DNA from: an uncultured Clostridia bacterium
GTDB taxonomy: Bacteria > Bacillota > Clostridia > Oscillospirales > Ruminococcaceae
Assembly: GCA_947627985.1 (NCBI GenBank)
Contig: CANQYD010000008.1
Span: forward strand, 1 to 60,140
Direction of reading: 5' to 3'
Length of the DNA stretch: 60,140 nt
The notes below the pieces were generated by a model that saw only the letters and a program-made list of their open reading frames with translations, was not told the origin of the DNA and ran no database searches. Below, piece after piece: positions 35,336-44,444 of the stretch (within the stretch, counting starts at the first letter, position 1; every line of letters begins with the position of its first letter). The translations under genes were made by a program, and so were the position numbers.

Positions 35336-38257
35336 TTAAGATTCAGTGGGAACTTCGATTCCGAGTTCCTCGTATTTTCTTATGATCTCATCGTTGATAT
35401 CCTTGTTGTACCAAAGGAGAGTGTCTCTCGGGTTGGTACTGAGGTTGATGGTCTCTCTGAAAGCGTTGGTGATGTTACGGGTGACGATATATGTCGCGGG
35501 AATGATGTCGATATCGACCGTCGTATCCATCTGAGCCCTGATCATCTCAAGCTCCGACTGGCTCCATGCGAGCTGTCCCAAAGCCTCTCTGTTAGCCGTA
35601 TCGAAACGACCCATCGGTCCCAAGAGGGCTTCTATCGAGCGTCCGTACTCGGACTGGATCTCGGTGGAAGTGAACCACTTGATGAGCTCCCACGCGACCT
35701 CTCTCTGCTCCTGACTGAGCTTGGAGAAGATGATAGCTCCCGAGGAAGAAGAGGTGGTGGAGTGGTTGACGGTGCCGTCAGCCTGAACGGTGCCCGGCAT
35801 GAGCTGGAAGTCCCAAAGTCCTCTGATTTCGGGCGCCGCCATGTAGAGCTGGTTGTAGAAGGTGTAGCCGGTGATGACGATCGGGTACTCGCCTGTTCTG
35901 AAACGTGTGAACTGGTCGAACGTCTGCTCGAAGGAATATGTCGAGTAGAACTTGGTCCACATCTCAAACGCCTCGACGGCGGGCTGAGTCTCAAATATCG
36001 TCTTGGTCTTGGTATCGTTGTAGTAGCCGAGACCTCTCTGTACCATGAAGGTCGCATACGCGTCGAAGTTGAAGCCGACGCCCATGTAGCTTCTCTGGAG
36101 GGTCGGGAGCATGTCGATAAGCTCATCCCAAGTCTCGGGTCCCTTGTCGAATCCGAAGCCGGCTAAAACGTCGTTGCGGCAGAACATCATCGAGTAGTTC
36201 TGGGAGATCGGAAGCCCGTAGACGCCGTCCTGATAGGTGTAAAGGGTCATGACGTTGGGAGCGAATCTCTTGATGACTTCCTGATAATCCGGGAACTGGG
36301 AGATATCCACAAGGCAGTCACGGGCTGCAAGCTGGATAGGCAGGTCGCCTCCGACGAAGAGCACGACGTCAGGTCCCTTGCCCGCGAGGGTGGATTCCAA
36401 AATACCGCCCTGAACGAGGTTGATGTTGACGGGTCTCGTCTCGTTTGCGAAGTAGGAATCGACGAGCTCCTTGACTATCTGAGCCTGATCGCGTCCGAGC
36501 GAGACCCAGACGTTGAGGGCTGCCGCGTTGTCGTCGGAAAGAACGTCGTAATCTTCAAAGAAGGAGCCCAAGAAGCTGCGGAAGCTGAAGGAGAGCTGCT
36601 TGAAGAAGTTTTCCTTGATGGGGCTGAAATTCTGCTCGGCGGAAGCGATCTCGATGACGTCGATCTCAAGCGCCTGAGAGCGGTAGTCAGCCATCCACTG
36701 GGAAAGCGAGGAGATATTGTCCTTGATCTGACTGAGGCAGCCCGGAATGTCGTCCGGCTTGTCGATAAGTCTGTCAAGAAGCTTAGCCATCGTCTCAAGG
36801 GAGACGGCTTCGGTGCCCTTTGTGCCCGCAAGCGTCTCGACTTCGGACTTGATGTCTCTTAAGGTATCGGCATAGGTCTGGAAATCGTCCAGAATGCCGA
36901 CGATCTGATTCTGGATCATGTAGGTGTTGTATTCGTCGGGGGAAGGACCGGTGATCTGCAAAATCTGGCGGTAGTAGCTGTTGAGATAGTAGACTACGTC
37001 GTCAAGTTTACGCATAATGCCGCCGATCTCGCCCGGCATCGCTTCCAGCATGAGATTGTGCTTGCCGGCGTCGAGGTAGAAGTAGAGGGTATTGCCGTCG
37101 GCGTCGGTGGGAGTTACGCATTCCCAGGTGGTGGAGTAGTAGAACTTCACCTGTTCAGCCTCTTCGCAGGGCACCACGCCGTCGATATAAAGCGTGCGGT
37201 TGGAGTAAAGACCTCTCATCTGGTCCTGTTTTGCCCTGATACCGATCTTGACCCAACCGGCTTTCGGCATCTCGAAGTCCCAGCTGATGTACTGGTTCGA
37301 GGTCTTCCAGTTTTCCTTGCCGATGGTGTTGTAGGTCATCTTGGTCGGGTCGGAAGGGGAAGTTAAGTAGGTCGAGCGGTCGTATGTAGGATATAAAGTG
37401 ATATCCGACGCGGTCGAAGGAACCTCGCCCTCGATGCTCACAAAGATATCGGTAGTAGACGACGCCTTGGATTCATCGGTGGTGACGTTGTCTTGCTCTG
37501 AAACGGAGACGGGTTCATCTTCCTGAGCGAGAGTTATCGATTTGATAGCAAATCTCGCCTTTTCGGAGATGAGGGTGATTGTGTGATGACCCTGCTCGAA
37601 GTAGAAGCCCAGAGGTCCGGCGAATAATCCGTCGCCGTCTTTGAACCATGCTGTCTGCCAGCCGAGCTGCTCTTCAAGGGTAGGTCTTATCTGGTTGTCG
37701 TGAACGTCTTTTCTGAATCCGGCGCGGTTTCCGGCTTCATCGTGCTCAAACGAGCTCTCGGCGCCCACCCAGATTTTGGACAGCGAGATTCTTTCCGCGG
37801 AATCAAACGGGATTTCACCGTCTATCGCCACGGAAAATTCGATGTTGTTTGCGGAGCTTGCGAGGGCGTAGTAATCGATCTTTACGCCGTAAACGCCTGT
37901 TGTCGGGACGTCGATCTCAAAACTGACTTCTCCCGAAGCCTCGGGCCAGAAGAGAACCTCTCCCGCACCGTCGGCGCCGTCGCCGATGTAAGCGCCCGTT
38001 TCCTCCGACCACTCAACGCAGTCCTTGCCCATGACCGTGACTTCACCCGCAGGTCTTGGGTCGTTTGCATGCGTATCGTAATATGTGCCGTAGGTACGCG
38101 CTCTGTTCGCCTCGTCGATCGACTGCGCCGAGGTCTCCTTCTTCGGCTCTGCCGGATCGGCTGGCTCGGCGTCGGCAAATACCGCCGGGATCATCGGCAG
38201 TACCATCGCCATAGCTATGACAATCGCGCTCAGACGCCTTAACATTTTGTCTTTCAC
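35336..38257 (-). CDS. Giant extracellular solute-binding protein with carbohydrate-binding-like domains
   Basis: About 973 aa from a GTG (AAAGGTGG seven bases before); signal peptide AIVIAMAMVLPMIPAVFA. Two beta-sandwich-like segments (about 60-230, with GEVSFEIDVPTTGVYGVKID, and about 290-420, with WDFEMPKAGWVKIGIRAK) resemble CBM6/CBM35-type modules. They are followed by a helical bundle (about 430-560) and, from about 570, a family-1 solute-binding domain (TRPVNINLVQGG, KGPDVVLFVGGDLPIQLA, VYGLPISQNYSMMFCRNDVL). Typical binding proteins are about 430 aa. No lipobox is present, so it may be held by other proteins. Fusion of CBM-like domains to a binding protein suggests binding of a long polysaccharide. 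Confidence 0.85.
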   Translation of the reverse strand: MKDKMLRRLSAIVIAMAMVLPMIPAVFADAEPADPAEPKKETSAQSIDEANRARTYGTYYDTHANDPRPAGEVTVMGKDCVEWSEETGAYIGDGADGAGEVLFWPEASGEVSFEIDVPTTGVYGVKIDYYALASSANNIEFSVAIDGEIPFDSAERISLSKIWVGAESSFEHDEAGNRAGFRKDVHDNQIRPTLEEQLGWQTAWFKDGDGLFAGPLGFYFEQGHHTITLISEKARFAIKSITLAQEDEPVSVSEQDNVTTDESKASSTTDIFVSIEGEVPSTASDITLYPTYDRSTYLTSPSDPTKMTYNTIGKENWKTSNQYISWDFEMPKAGWVKIGIRAKQDQMRGLYSNRTLYIDGVVPCEEAEQVKFYYSTTWECVTPTDADGNTLYFYLDAGKHNLMLEAMPGEIGGIMRKLDDVVYYLNSYYRQILQITGPSPDEYNTYMIQNQIVGILDDFQTYADTLRDIKSEVETLAGTKGTEAVSLETMAKLLDRLIDKPDDIPGCLSQIKDNISSLSQWMADYRSQALEIDVIEIASAEQNFSPIKENFFKQLSFSFRSFLGSFFEDYDVLSDDNAAALNVWVSLGRDQAQIVKELVDSYFANETRPVNINLVQGGILESTLAGKGPDVVLFVGGDLPIQLAARDCLVDISQFPDYQEVIKRFAPNVMTLYTYQDGVYGLPISQNYSMMFCRNDVLAGFGFDKGPETWDELIDMLPTLQRSYMGVGFNFDAYATFMVQRGLGYYNDTKTKTIFETQPAVEAFEMWTKFYSTYSFEQTFDQFTRFRTGEYPIVITGYTFYNQLYMAAPEIRGLWDFQLMPGTVQADGTVNHSTTSSSSGAIIFSKLSQEQREVAWELIKWFTSTEIQSEYGRSIEALLGPMGRFDTANREALGQLAWSQSELEMIRAQMDTTVDIDIIPATYIVTRNITNAFRETINLSTNPRDTLLWYNKDINDEIIRKYEELGIEVPTES

Positions 38258-38322
38258 TTTGAATCCACCTTTCAATAGATTTGGAGTGTCTATTTTCTCT
38301 CCGAATGAGGTTGATAAAGAAA

Positions 38323-39282
38323 TTATTCAGCCTTGCGGATATATATCCGCTGCTGCTCTTGGTCAAGATCAGCCCTGACCTTCGTCCCTCCCTTGATATC
38401 GAGGGCTTCAAGATATTCCTTCGGGATCTGCATTCTCCCCGTGCGGTCGAGTACCACAAGCTCCTCCGAGACCTCCTCAGCCTCGGCGGTCGTGCCGTCG
38501 TCCCAGCCGCTCGTTTGCTCCGACATTATCTCGGCGTGAGATTTTTTAATGATCTCGCTCGAAGTTCTGCCGTCGCGGATCGATATCACCCGATCTATCT
38601 TTTTTGCAAGCCGCAGGTCGTGTGTGACTATAACGACCGTCACGCCCCGCTTCTGATTGATTTCTTTGAATACGTTTAAGAGCTGATCGGAAGTCTTTGT
38701 GTCCACCGATCCCGTCGGCTCGTCTGCAAGAAGTATCGCTGGATTGTTTGCCAAAGATATCGCGATCGCGACCCTCTGCTGCTCGCCTCCCGACATCTGA
38801 TCCAAGCGGGAATTCACGCGATTTGAAAGCCCGACGGCGTCCAAAAGTTCTAAAGCTCGCTCTCTTCGCTGCTTCTGACCCTGCAAGAGCATCGGCAGCT
38901 CGACGTTTTGCTCGGCTGTGAGATAGGGCACCAAGTTTCTCGCGTTATTCTGCCACACAAACCCGACGGTGTTTCGCTTGTAGTTCATGTAGTCCTCCTC
39001 GGTGAATTTCAAAAGATTTCTCCCGTTCACCGTAAGGCTCCCGGCTGACGGTTTATCCAGCCCGCCGAGCATATTTAAAAGCGTCGATTTTCCGGAGCCC
39101 GACGTCCCGACGATGGCAACCAGCTCGCCCTTTTTTATCTGCAAATCGAGACCCTGAAGCGCCACGACCTCGATCTGGTCGGTCTTGTATATTTTTACCA
39201 GATTTTCGCATTCGATCGCATATTCGCTCTCGGCGATGAGTTCCTGCTCATGTTCGAGCTTTGCCTTTTTCTTTTTAGTCAA
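38323..39282 (-). CDS. LolD/MacB-type ABC ATPase with a C-terminal AbrB-like domain
   Basis: About 319 aa; start uncertain (TTG at 39282 with GGTGAG upstream, or GTG at 39291; the frame is open to 39321), overlapping the first ATPase gene. Walker A GTSGSGKSTLLN, signature MSGGEQQRVAIA, Walker B AILLADEPTGSVD. After about residue 240 a linker is followed by DRTGRMQIPKEYLEALDI plus KVRADL, a match to the SpoVT/AbrB or MazE swapped-hairpin fold. An ATPase with such a tail is unusual; it could dimerise the ATPase or bind DNA. Supplies energy to the FtsX-type permease or to the sugar permeases of the cluster. Confidence 0.85.
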   Translation of the reverse strand: MTKKKKAKLEHEQELIAESEYAIECENLVKIYKTDQIEVVALQGLDLQIKKGELVAIVGTSGSGKSTLLNMLGGLDKPSAGSLTVNGRNLLKFTEEDYMNYKRNTVGFVWQNNARNLVPYLTAEQNVELPMLLQGQKQRRERALELLDAVGLSNRVNSRLDQMSGGEQQRVAIAISLANNPAILLADEPTGSVDTKTSDQLLNVFKEINQKRGVTVVIVTHDLRLAKKIDRVISIRDGRTSSEIIKKSHAEIMSEQTSGWDDGTTAEAEEVSEELVVLDRTGRMQIPKEYLEALDIKGGTKVRADLDQEQQRIYIRKAE

Positions 39283-39952
39283 CGATCTCACCGTCCTCAA
39301 GCGTATATACGCGGTCGGCAATCTCCAAAAGGCTGACGTCGTGGGTCGTCATGACGATGGTCATGTGCTCGTCTAAGACCAGCCTCTTGAACAGCTCGAC
39401 GATGTGATGCGACGTGCCGGAGTCGAGTTCCGCAGTCGGTTCGTCCGCAAAGATTATCTTCGGCTCATGCGCTAAAGCCCTTGCGATCGCGACTCTTTGC
39501 TGCTCGCCGCCCGATAGTTCGCCGGGTCGGTGATCCATTCGCTTCGCAAGTCCGACTTCCTCGAGGCATTTTTTCACTCTTTCCTGCCTCTTTTCGAGGG
39601 GAAATCCTGCCAGCCTCAGCCCGAAATCGACGTTTTCATACGCCGTCATCGAGCTCATCAGCGCCACCGACTGGAAAACGAACGCCATCTGATATCTTCT
39701 GATCTCGTCGCGCTTTAAATCGCTGAGTTTGGTGATATCCTGCCCGTCGAAGATGACCTCGCCCGAGGTGGGTCTGTCAAGCGCGCCGAGCATATTTATC
39801 AGCGTCGTCTTGCCGGAGCCGGATCGACCTTTTAAGATCGTCAGCCGCCCTTCCGCAACCTGTATATTAACACCCCTCAGCGCGTGGACCACGCTTCCGT
39901 CTCCGATCACGAAATCCCGGGTGATGTTTGTCGCCGTCAAAAGCTCTGCCAT
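39275..39952 (-). CDS. LolD/MacB-type ABC ATPase
   Basis: 225 aa. Walker A GRSGSGKTTLIN, signature LSGGEQQRVAIARALA, Walker B IIFADEPTAELDS, and the switch His in MTTHDVSL. Size and the short helical insert are those of MacB/LolD-type ATPases that work with FtsX permeases. First gene of the cluster, with GGAG eight bases before the ATG and a strong promoter about 150 bases upstream. Two such ATPases in a row may form a heterodimer. Confidence 0.92.
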   Translation of the reverse strand: MAELLTATNITRDFVIGDGSVVHALRGVNIQVAEGRLTILKGRSGSGKTTLINMLGALDRPTSGEVIFDGQDITKLSDLKRDEIRRYQMAFVFQSVALMSSMTAYENVDFGLRLAGFPLEKRQERVKKCLEEVGLAKRMDHRPGELSGGEQQRVAIARALAHEPKIIFADEPTAELDSGTSHHIVELFKRLVLDEHMTIVMTTHDVSLLEIADRVYTLEDGEIVD

Positions 39953-39971
39953 GTTTATACTCCGTAGTCAT

Positions 39972-39988
39972 TTGTGCATCTTGCACAA
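39972..39988. promoter_or_regulatory. Palindrome near the start of the cluster (possible operator)
   Basis: TTGTGCA-TCT-TGCACAA, 7-bp perfect arms, about 20 bases upstream of the first ATPase gene's start codon. It could bind a regulator or mask the ribosome site as a hairpin. Confidence 0.4.
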
Positions 39989-40018
39989 TTTGGGGTGTTA
40001 AATCTCTAAAACGACTTT

Positions 40019-40069
40019 AAGCAAATACTTTTTTCGGCAACTTCACCACGTGAAAAAAGATATTTGCTT
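40019..40069 (-). promoter_or_regulatory. Long hairpin in the 5' leader of the transporter cluster
   Basis: AAGCAAATA pairs with TATTTGCTT and the inner CTTTTTTC with GAAAAAAG; one bulged base, about 17 bp in total. It lies between the promoter and the first gene, so it is in the RNA leader. It may act as an attenuator or stabilising hairpin. Confidence 0.55.
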
Positions 40070-40108
40070 TAGTTAGGGTCTATTTATTTATCCGGATTTT
40101 ACGGATAT

Positions 40109-40137
40109 ATTATACCAAAGTGACAGGCTCGTGTCAA
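40109..40137 (-). promoter_or_regulatory. Consensus promoter of the transporter cluster
   Basis: On the minus strand TTGACA (40132-40137) and TATAAT (40109-40114) with a 17-base spacer, both perfect. The predicted start near 40102 gives a leader of about 150 bases. Confidence 0.85.
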
Positions 40138-40200
40138 GTGTTATCACGCATTTTCCACAAAAAAATTTTTCCGGGAAGTCCAAAATACAATATATTGTGC

Positions 40201-40233
40201 AAAAAAATCTCCCCCTGTCTGCATCAGGGGGAG
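40201..40233 (-). terminator. Terminator of the surface-protein gene
   Basis: CTCCCCCTG/CAGGGGGAG stem with a 7-base loop; on the minus strand it is followed by seven T. Lies about 40 bases beyond the stop. Confidence 0.88.
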
Positions 40234-40269
40234 AAATCATTTCTTTATCCTTCTTTTTTATAGGAGGAA

Positions 40270-42585
40270 TTAGTGCTTCTTGGAGATAACCGCAGCAGCG
40301 GCAGAGATGATCATCGGGATAACTGCGAGAGCGATACCGGTGGTCGGGTTCTGCTCAGCGGGAGTCTCAGCAGGAGTCTCAGCGGGAGTCTCCTCAGCGG
40401 GCTCAGTCTCGGTGGGCTCTTCTTCAACGTCAACGGCAGGAGTGTCGTCGGTAACGTCCTCGGACTCTTCCTTGTTCTCGTTGCTCTGAGTCGGGTTCTC
40501 AACTTCCTCAGCCTCTTCTTCGCCGGGGATGAGGAGGTAGATAGCAGCAGCCTCAGCAGGGAAGTTCAAGCCCTTGTTGGTCAAACCGGTCTGAGCGCTG
40601 TAGGTGCCCCAGTCGCCAGCGTAGCTCGGGTTGTCATCCTCGACCCAGTTGACCGATGCGTCAGTAGCAGCAGCAGCACCGACAGTGGTCTTGAGAGTGC
40701 CCTTGACCTCAGTGGTAGGATAAACGGTGATCTGCTCGCCGGTAGCGGGATCCTCGTAAACGGTAGGAGTACCGGTGGTGTCGATCTTGTACTCGATAAC
40801 AGCGTCATCGATAGAAGTGAGGGTGTACTTGGTCTTAGCATCCTCATCAGTGTACTTGATGGTGCCGTCGGCATTGATGTCGACAACATTCTCATAAGCC
40901 TTGCCGGATGCATCGTAAACAGTGGTAAGAACAGGCATCTTGTCAGCCTTCTCGTTGGCGCCGTAAGCAACACCGGTGTCGGTGTACTTGTAGCGGACAA
41001 CTTCAGTACCGGCGCTGCCGTTGCTTGCAGCAGTGTAGGTGAGGGTCCTGATCTTCTCCATGGAAGTGATACCGCCGTTGGCGTATCTGACTCTCTCGTA
41101 ACCGTCATCAGTCCTGTAGCAGACCTGGTTGCCGTAGCTCCAGCCGAGCTTGCCGACATTACCGCTGCCCATAGCGTTCATAACGAGCGGGTTGTAACCG
41201 GCAGCAGGAGTGGACCAAGTGGCAGGAATAGGATTGCCGTAAGCATCGTAACCGGTGATTCCCCAACCATCAGTCTTGTAGGTGAGGTAGCCATTCATCA
41301 GAGTGCTGTTGAAAGCAGTGATGTTCTCAAAGATTACGAATTCCTGGTTGAGAGTGCCGTAGTTAGCGGACTCATAAAGAACGGAAAGCGGAACATTGAA
41401 TTCGAGCTTGTCGAGCTTACCGTCGAGGGTGACTTCGGAGACATAGCGTCTGCCGCCGTCATAGTTCCACCAGTTCTGCTGACGGACATCGGTGTTAGCC
41501 CAGAGGGTGTAAGTTGCACCACCGATAAGGGGTTCGTCGAGCTCAACAACGAGCTTGGCATCGCCGGTAGCGCCATAGATCTTAGCTCTGTTGACGAGGT
41601 TGTGGTCCCAAGCAAGTCTTACGACATCGGCACCATACTGCTCCATGAGGGACTCGTTCCAAGAACCGCCGCCATAGTAGCCGTAGAGGTAGTTGTTGCT
41701 ATAATCAGCAGAAGTGTTAGGCATGGTCATCCAGAGGGTGGACCAGTCAGCAGTGACGAACTGATAAGTGCCGTCGAAGGTGTTGGCACCGTCGTTAGAA
41801 AGGGTAGGATTCCAGTCTCTCATGAAGGAACGGGAACCGATAACCATGGTGTCGTCAGTGGTGTCAGCAGCATCGTTGACGCTGTAGATCTGAGCGTTGC
41901 AGATGGTAGGAATGTTGTTAGCAGTGTTCTGATCGGAGTAAGCACGAGAGAATCTCCAAATATCAACAGTAGCATATCCCTGGTTGAGGTCTCTAACAGT
42001 ACCGACGAGTCTGATGGAAGTCAGATCGTTGTAACCGGTGGACTGAGGGATAGTGGTGTCCTGACCGTTGACGAAGCCGTGAGTCAGGAAGCCGAAGTTG
42101 ACCTTGTGCTCGGAGATTTCAATGTTCTGACCAGCGTACTGAGCGTTGTCAGCAAATCTCGCAGTGACAAGTCTGCTCTTGGACTCAACGGACTCGAGGG
42201 AATACTCGGTACCGTTGACGATGATAGACCAGCTGATCTTGTACTGAGAGTCATTGACGGGATAAACGGTGTTACCCTTCTCATCAGTGGTAGGATGATC
42301 ATAGTCATAGTAAGACTTGATGTTGCCACCGAAGTTGGTAGGCAGGGTCAAGACCATGTAGTGGTCGGAATCCATGTAGCCATAAAGGGCATAGATCGGG
42401 ATGTCGAAGGTGACGGTCATGTCTCTATAATTCGCATTGTTAGAGAACAAAGTGTGACCGGTCGAGGCATCGTATCCCTTGGTAGGATAGAGATCAATTC
42501 TCTGATCCTCAGCAAATACGTTGACAGCCATTGCAGAGAGGGCCATCATGACAGCCAGAACGACTGCCAAAATTTTCTTTGCCAT
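40270..42585 (-). CDS. Secreted surface protein with NPTTG-type C-terminal sorting signal
   Basis: 771 aa. Signal peptide ILAVVLAVMMALSAMAVNVFA at the N-terminus, a large Tyr/Asn/Asp-rich, beta-type extracellular region, a Glu/Thr/Pro-rich wall-spanning stretch (ETEPAEETPAETPAE) and the ending NPTTG-IALAVIPMIISAAAA-VISKKH. NPxTG followed by a hydrophobic segment and basic tail is a sortase signal. A consensus promoter, AAGGAGG and a strong terminator flank it as a single-gene unit. Codon use is extremely biased, leaving the opposite strand open for over 770 codons, which suggests very high expression. Function unknown; possibly an S-layer-like or major surface protein. Confidence 0.85.
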   Translation of the reverse strand: MAKKILAVVLAVMMALSAMAVNVFAEDQRIDLYPTKGYDASTGHTLFSNNANYRDMTVTFDIPIYALYGYMDSDHYMVLTLPTNFGGNIKSYYDYDHPTTDEKGNTVYPVNDSQYKISWSIIVNGTEYSLESVESKSRLVTARFADNAQYAGQNIEISEHKVNFGFLTHGFVNGQDTTIPQSTGYNDLTSIRLVGTVRDLNQGYATVDIWRFSRAYSDQNTANNIPTICNAQIYSVNDAADTTDDTMVIGSRSFMRDWNPTLSNDGANTFDGTYQFVTADWSTLWMTMPNTSADYSNNYLYGYYGGGSWNESLMEQYGADVVRLAWDHNLVNRAKIYGATGDAKLVVELDEPLIGGATYTLWANTDVRQQNWWNYDGGRRYVSEVTLDGKLDKLEFNVPLSVLYESANYGTLNQEFVIFENITAFNSTLMNGYLTYKTDGWGITGYDAYGNPIPATWSTPAAGYNPLVMNAMGSGNVGKLGWSYGNQVCYRTDDGYERVRYANGGITSMEKIRTLTYTAASNGSAGTEVVRYKYTDTGVAYGANEKADKMPVLTTVYDASGKAYENVVDINADGTIKYTDEDAKTKYTLTSIDDAVIEYKIDTTGTPTVYEDPATGEQITVYPTTEVKGTLKTTVGAAAATDASVNWVEDDNPSYAGDWGTYSAQTGLTNKGLNFPAEAAAIYLLIPGEEEAEEVENPTQSNENKEESEDVTDDTPAVDVEEEPTETEPAEETPAETPAETPAEQNPTTGIALAVIPMIISAAAAVISKKH

Positions 42586-42675
42586 AGTAATTTTCCTCCT
42601 TAAAAAATTGGATATGGTTGTTAATCCCTATACGGGTATAGGAATCAGGTGTCTCGGGAAATCCAAGACGAAAGC

Positions 42676-42704
42676 ATTATAGCATCTTTTAATCAAATTG
42701 TCAA
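42676..42704 (-). promoter_or_regulatory. Consensus promoter of the surface-protein gene
   Basis: Minus strand TTGACA (42699-42704), 17 bases, TATAAT (42676-42681). The leader contains a palindrome CCTATAC/GTATAGG at 42627-42642. Confidence 0.85.
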
Positions 42705-42878
42705 GCCTTTTCCAATTTTATTTTGAAAATGCCGTCGATTTGTGACGCCGGAGCTTTCATCGCTTCCCGCTGTCTAAATAGTGTCATATCGGGGGCAAAT
42801 TGTTGCAATAAATTTCAGAAAATTTTTAATTTGTAGAAAATGCATAAGCGGCAGCTTGATATGCCGCCGCTTTGTTGT

Positions 42879-44444
42879 CTATTTTGCATAATCCACAGCA
42901 CGGGATTCGCGAATGAGGTTGACTTTGATCTGTCCGGGATAATCCATCTCGTCCTCGATCTTCTTTGAAATCTCGCGGGCGACGATGACCATCTGCTCGT
43001 CGGAGACCTTCTCCGGAACCACAAGAATGCGGACCTCGCGACCGGCTTGGATCGCAAAGGATTTCTCGACGCCGTCGAAGGAGGAGCAGATCTCTTCCAA
43101 TTTTTCGAGGCGCTTGATGTAGTTCTCGAAGTTTTCGGAGCGAGCCGCAGGTCTTGCCGCGGATACAGCGTCGGCAGCCTGAACGAGAGCCGCGATCACG
43201 CTGTGGCACTCGACGTCGCCGTGGTGGGCTTCGATCGCGTGGATAATGTCCGGCGATTCCTTATACTTCTTGCAGACGTCTACGCCGATCTGGACATGCG
43301 AGCCCTCGATCTCATGCGATAGCGCCTTGCCGATATCGTGCAAAAGTCCTGCTCTGCGGGCAAGAGTCGGGTCTACGCCGAGCTCCGAAGCCATCATTCC
43401 CGCAAGGTGCGCGACCTCGATGGAGTGGTTCAGGACGTTCTGGCGGTAACTCGTGCGGTAGTGAAGTCTGCCGATGAGTTTGACGAGCTCATGATTGAGA
43501 CCGTGGATATTAGCCTCCAAAACGGCTCTCTCGCCCTCGGATTTGATGACCTGCTCGACTTCTCTGCGCGCCTTATCCACCATCTCCTCAATGCGTGTGG
43601 GATGGATTCTGCCGTCCTGAATGAGCCTCTCAAGGGCTATCCTTGCGACTTCACGGCGAACGGGATCGAAGCAGGAAAGGGTGATGGTCTCGGGCGTGTC
43701 GTCTATAATAAGGTCTACGCCTGTGAGCTGCTCGATAGCGCGGATATTTCTTCCCTCGCGACCGATTATCCTTCCCTTCATCTCATCGTTGGGAAGCGGC
43801 ACGACGCTGACGGCGCTCTCGGAGACCTGATCAGCCGCGCATCTTGCGATCGCAAGCGAGATATACTGCCTTGCCTTAGCCTCGCACTCCTCCTTGATCT
43901 GCGCCTCGTAATTCATGATTCTGACGGCTTTTTCATGGATCAGCTCGTCCTCAAGCTGCTTTAAGAGGTAATCCTTAGCCTGATCCTGAGTGAACTGGGA
44001 GATTTTTTCAAGCATCTCGATCTGGCTTCTTCTGATCTCCTCGGCTTCGGCAAGTTTGTCGTCAGCCTGGTTCAGTTTTTGCTGCACAAGATCGTTTTTG
44101 CGCTCAAGGTTCTCGATTTTTTTATCGAGCGTCTCCTCCTTTTGCTGAACTCTTCTCTCCTGCCTTGAAATCTCGGAGCGGCGCTCTTTGATCTCTCGGT
44201 CGGCTTCCTGACGGGCTTTATAAATCTCGTCCTTGGTCTCGATAAGTTTTTCTTTCTTCAGCGAATCGGCGTTCTTTTTAGCTTCGGCGACGATCCTCTC
44301 GGCTTCCTGCTCGGCTGAACCTATCTCGGCTTCAGCTTTTGTGCGCCTGTCGTCATATCCTCGGCGGTAGGACAAAAATCCCGCGCCGATGGCTGCCGCT
44401 ATCAGAATCACGGCGGTCAGGATCAGCAGCCATAACGGTATCAT
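42879..44444 (-). CDS. rny: Ribonuclease Y
   Basis: 521 aa from the ATG with AAAGGAG upstream (the frame is open 15 codons further). N-terminal membrane helix ([18 protein letters not shown]), long coiled coil (about residues 25-190), KH domain ([20 protein letters not shown]) and HD hydrolase domain with [13 protein letters not shown] and [13 protein letters not shown]. It is the membrane-anchored endoribonuclease that starts mRNA decay in Firmicutes. Size and order agree fully with the family. Confidence 0.95.
   Translation of the reverse strand: MIPLWLLILTAVILIAAAIGAGFLSYRRGYDDRRTKAEAEIGSAEQEAERIVAEAKKNADSLKKEKLIETKDEIYKARQEADREIKERRSEISRQERRVQQKEETLDKKIENLERKNDLVQQKLNQADDKLAEAEEIRRSQIEMLEKISQFTQDQAKDYLLKQLEDELIHEKAVRIMNYEAQIKEECEAKARQYISLAIARCAADQVSESAVSVVPLPNDEMKGRIIGREGRNIRAIEQLTGVDLIIDDTPETITLSCFDPVRREVARIALERLIQDGRIHPTRIEEMVDKARREVEQVIKSEGERAVLEANIHGLNHELVKLIGRLHYRTSYRQNVLNHSIEVAHLAGMMASELGVDPTLARRAGLLHDIGKALSHEIEGSHVQIGVDVCKKYKESPDIIHAIEAHHGDVECHSVIAALVQAADAVSAARPAARSENFENYIKRLEKLEEICSSFDGVEKSFAIQAGREVRILVVPEKVSDEQMVIVAREISKKIEDEMDYPGQIKVNLIRESRAVDYAK

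Noticed and set aside
35252-36166. Open frame of 304 codons on the plus strand within the transporter cluster
   Set aside because: Antisense of the binding-protein gene; no ribosome site or domain.
40273-42603. Open frame of 776 codons on the plus strand
   Set aside because: Exact antisense of the signal-peptide/NPTTG protein; composition is Val/Ser/Gly-rich low complexity, no ribosome site, and results from codon bias of the real gene.
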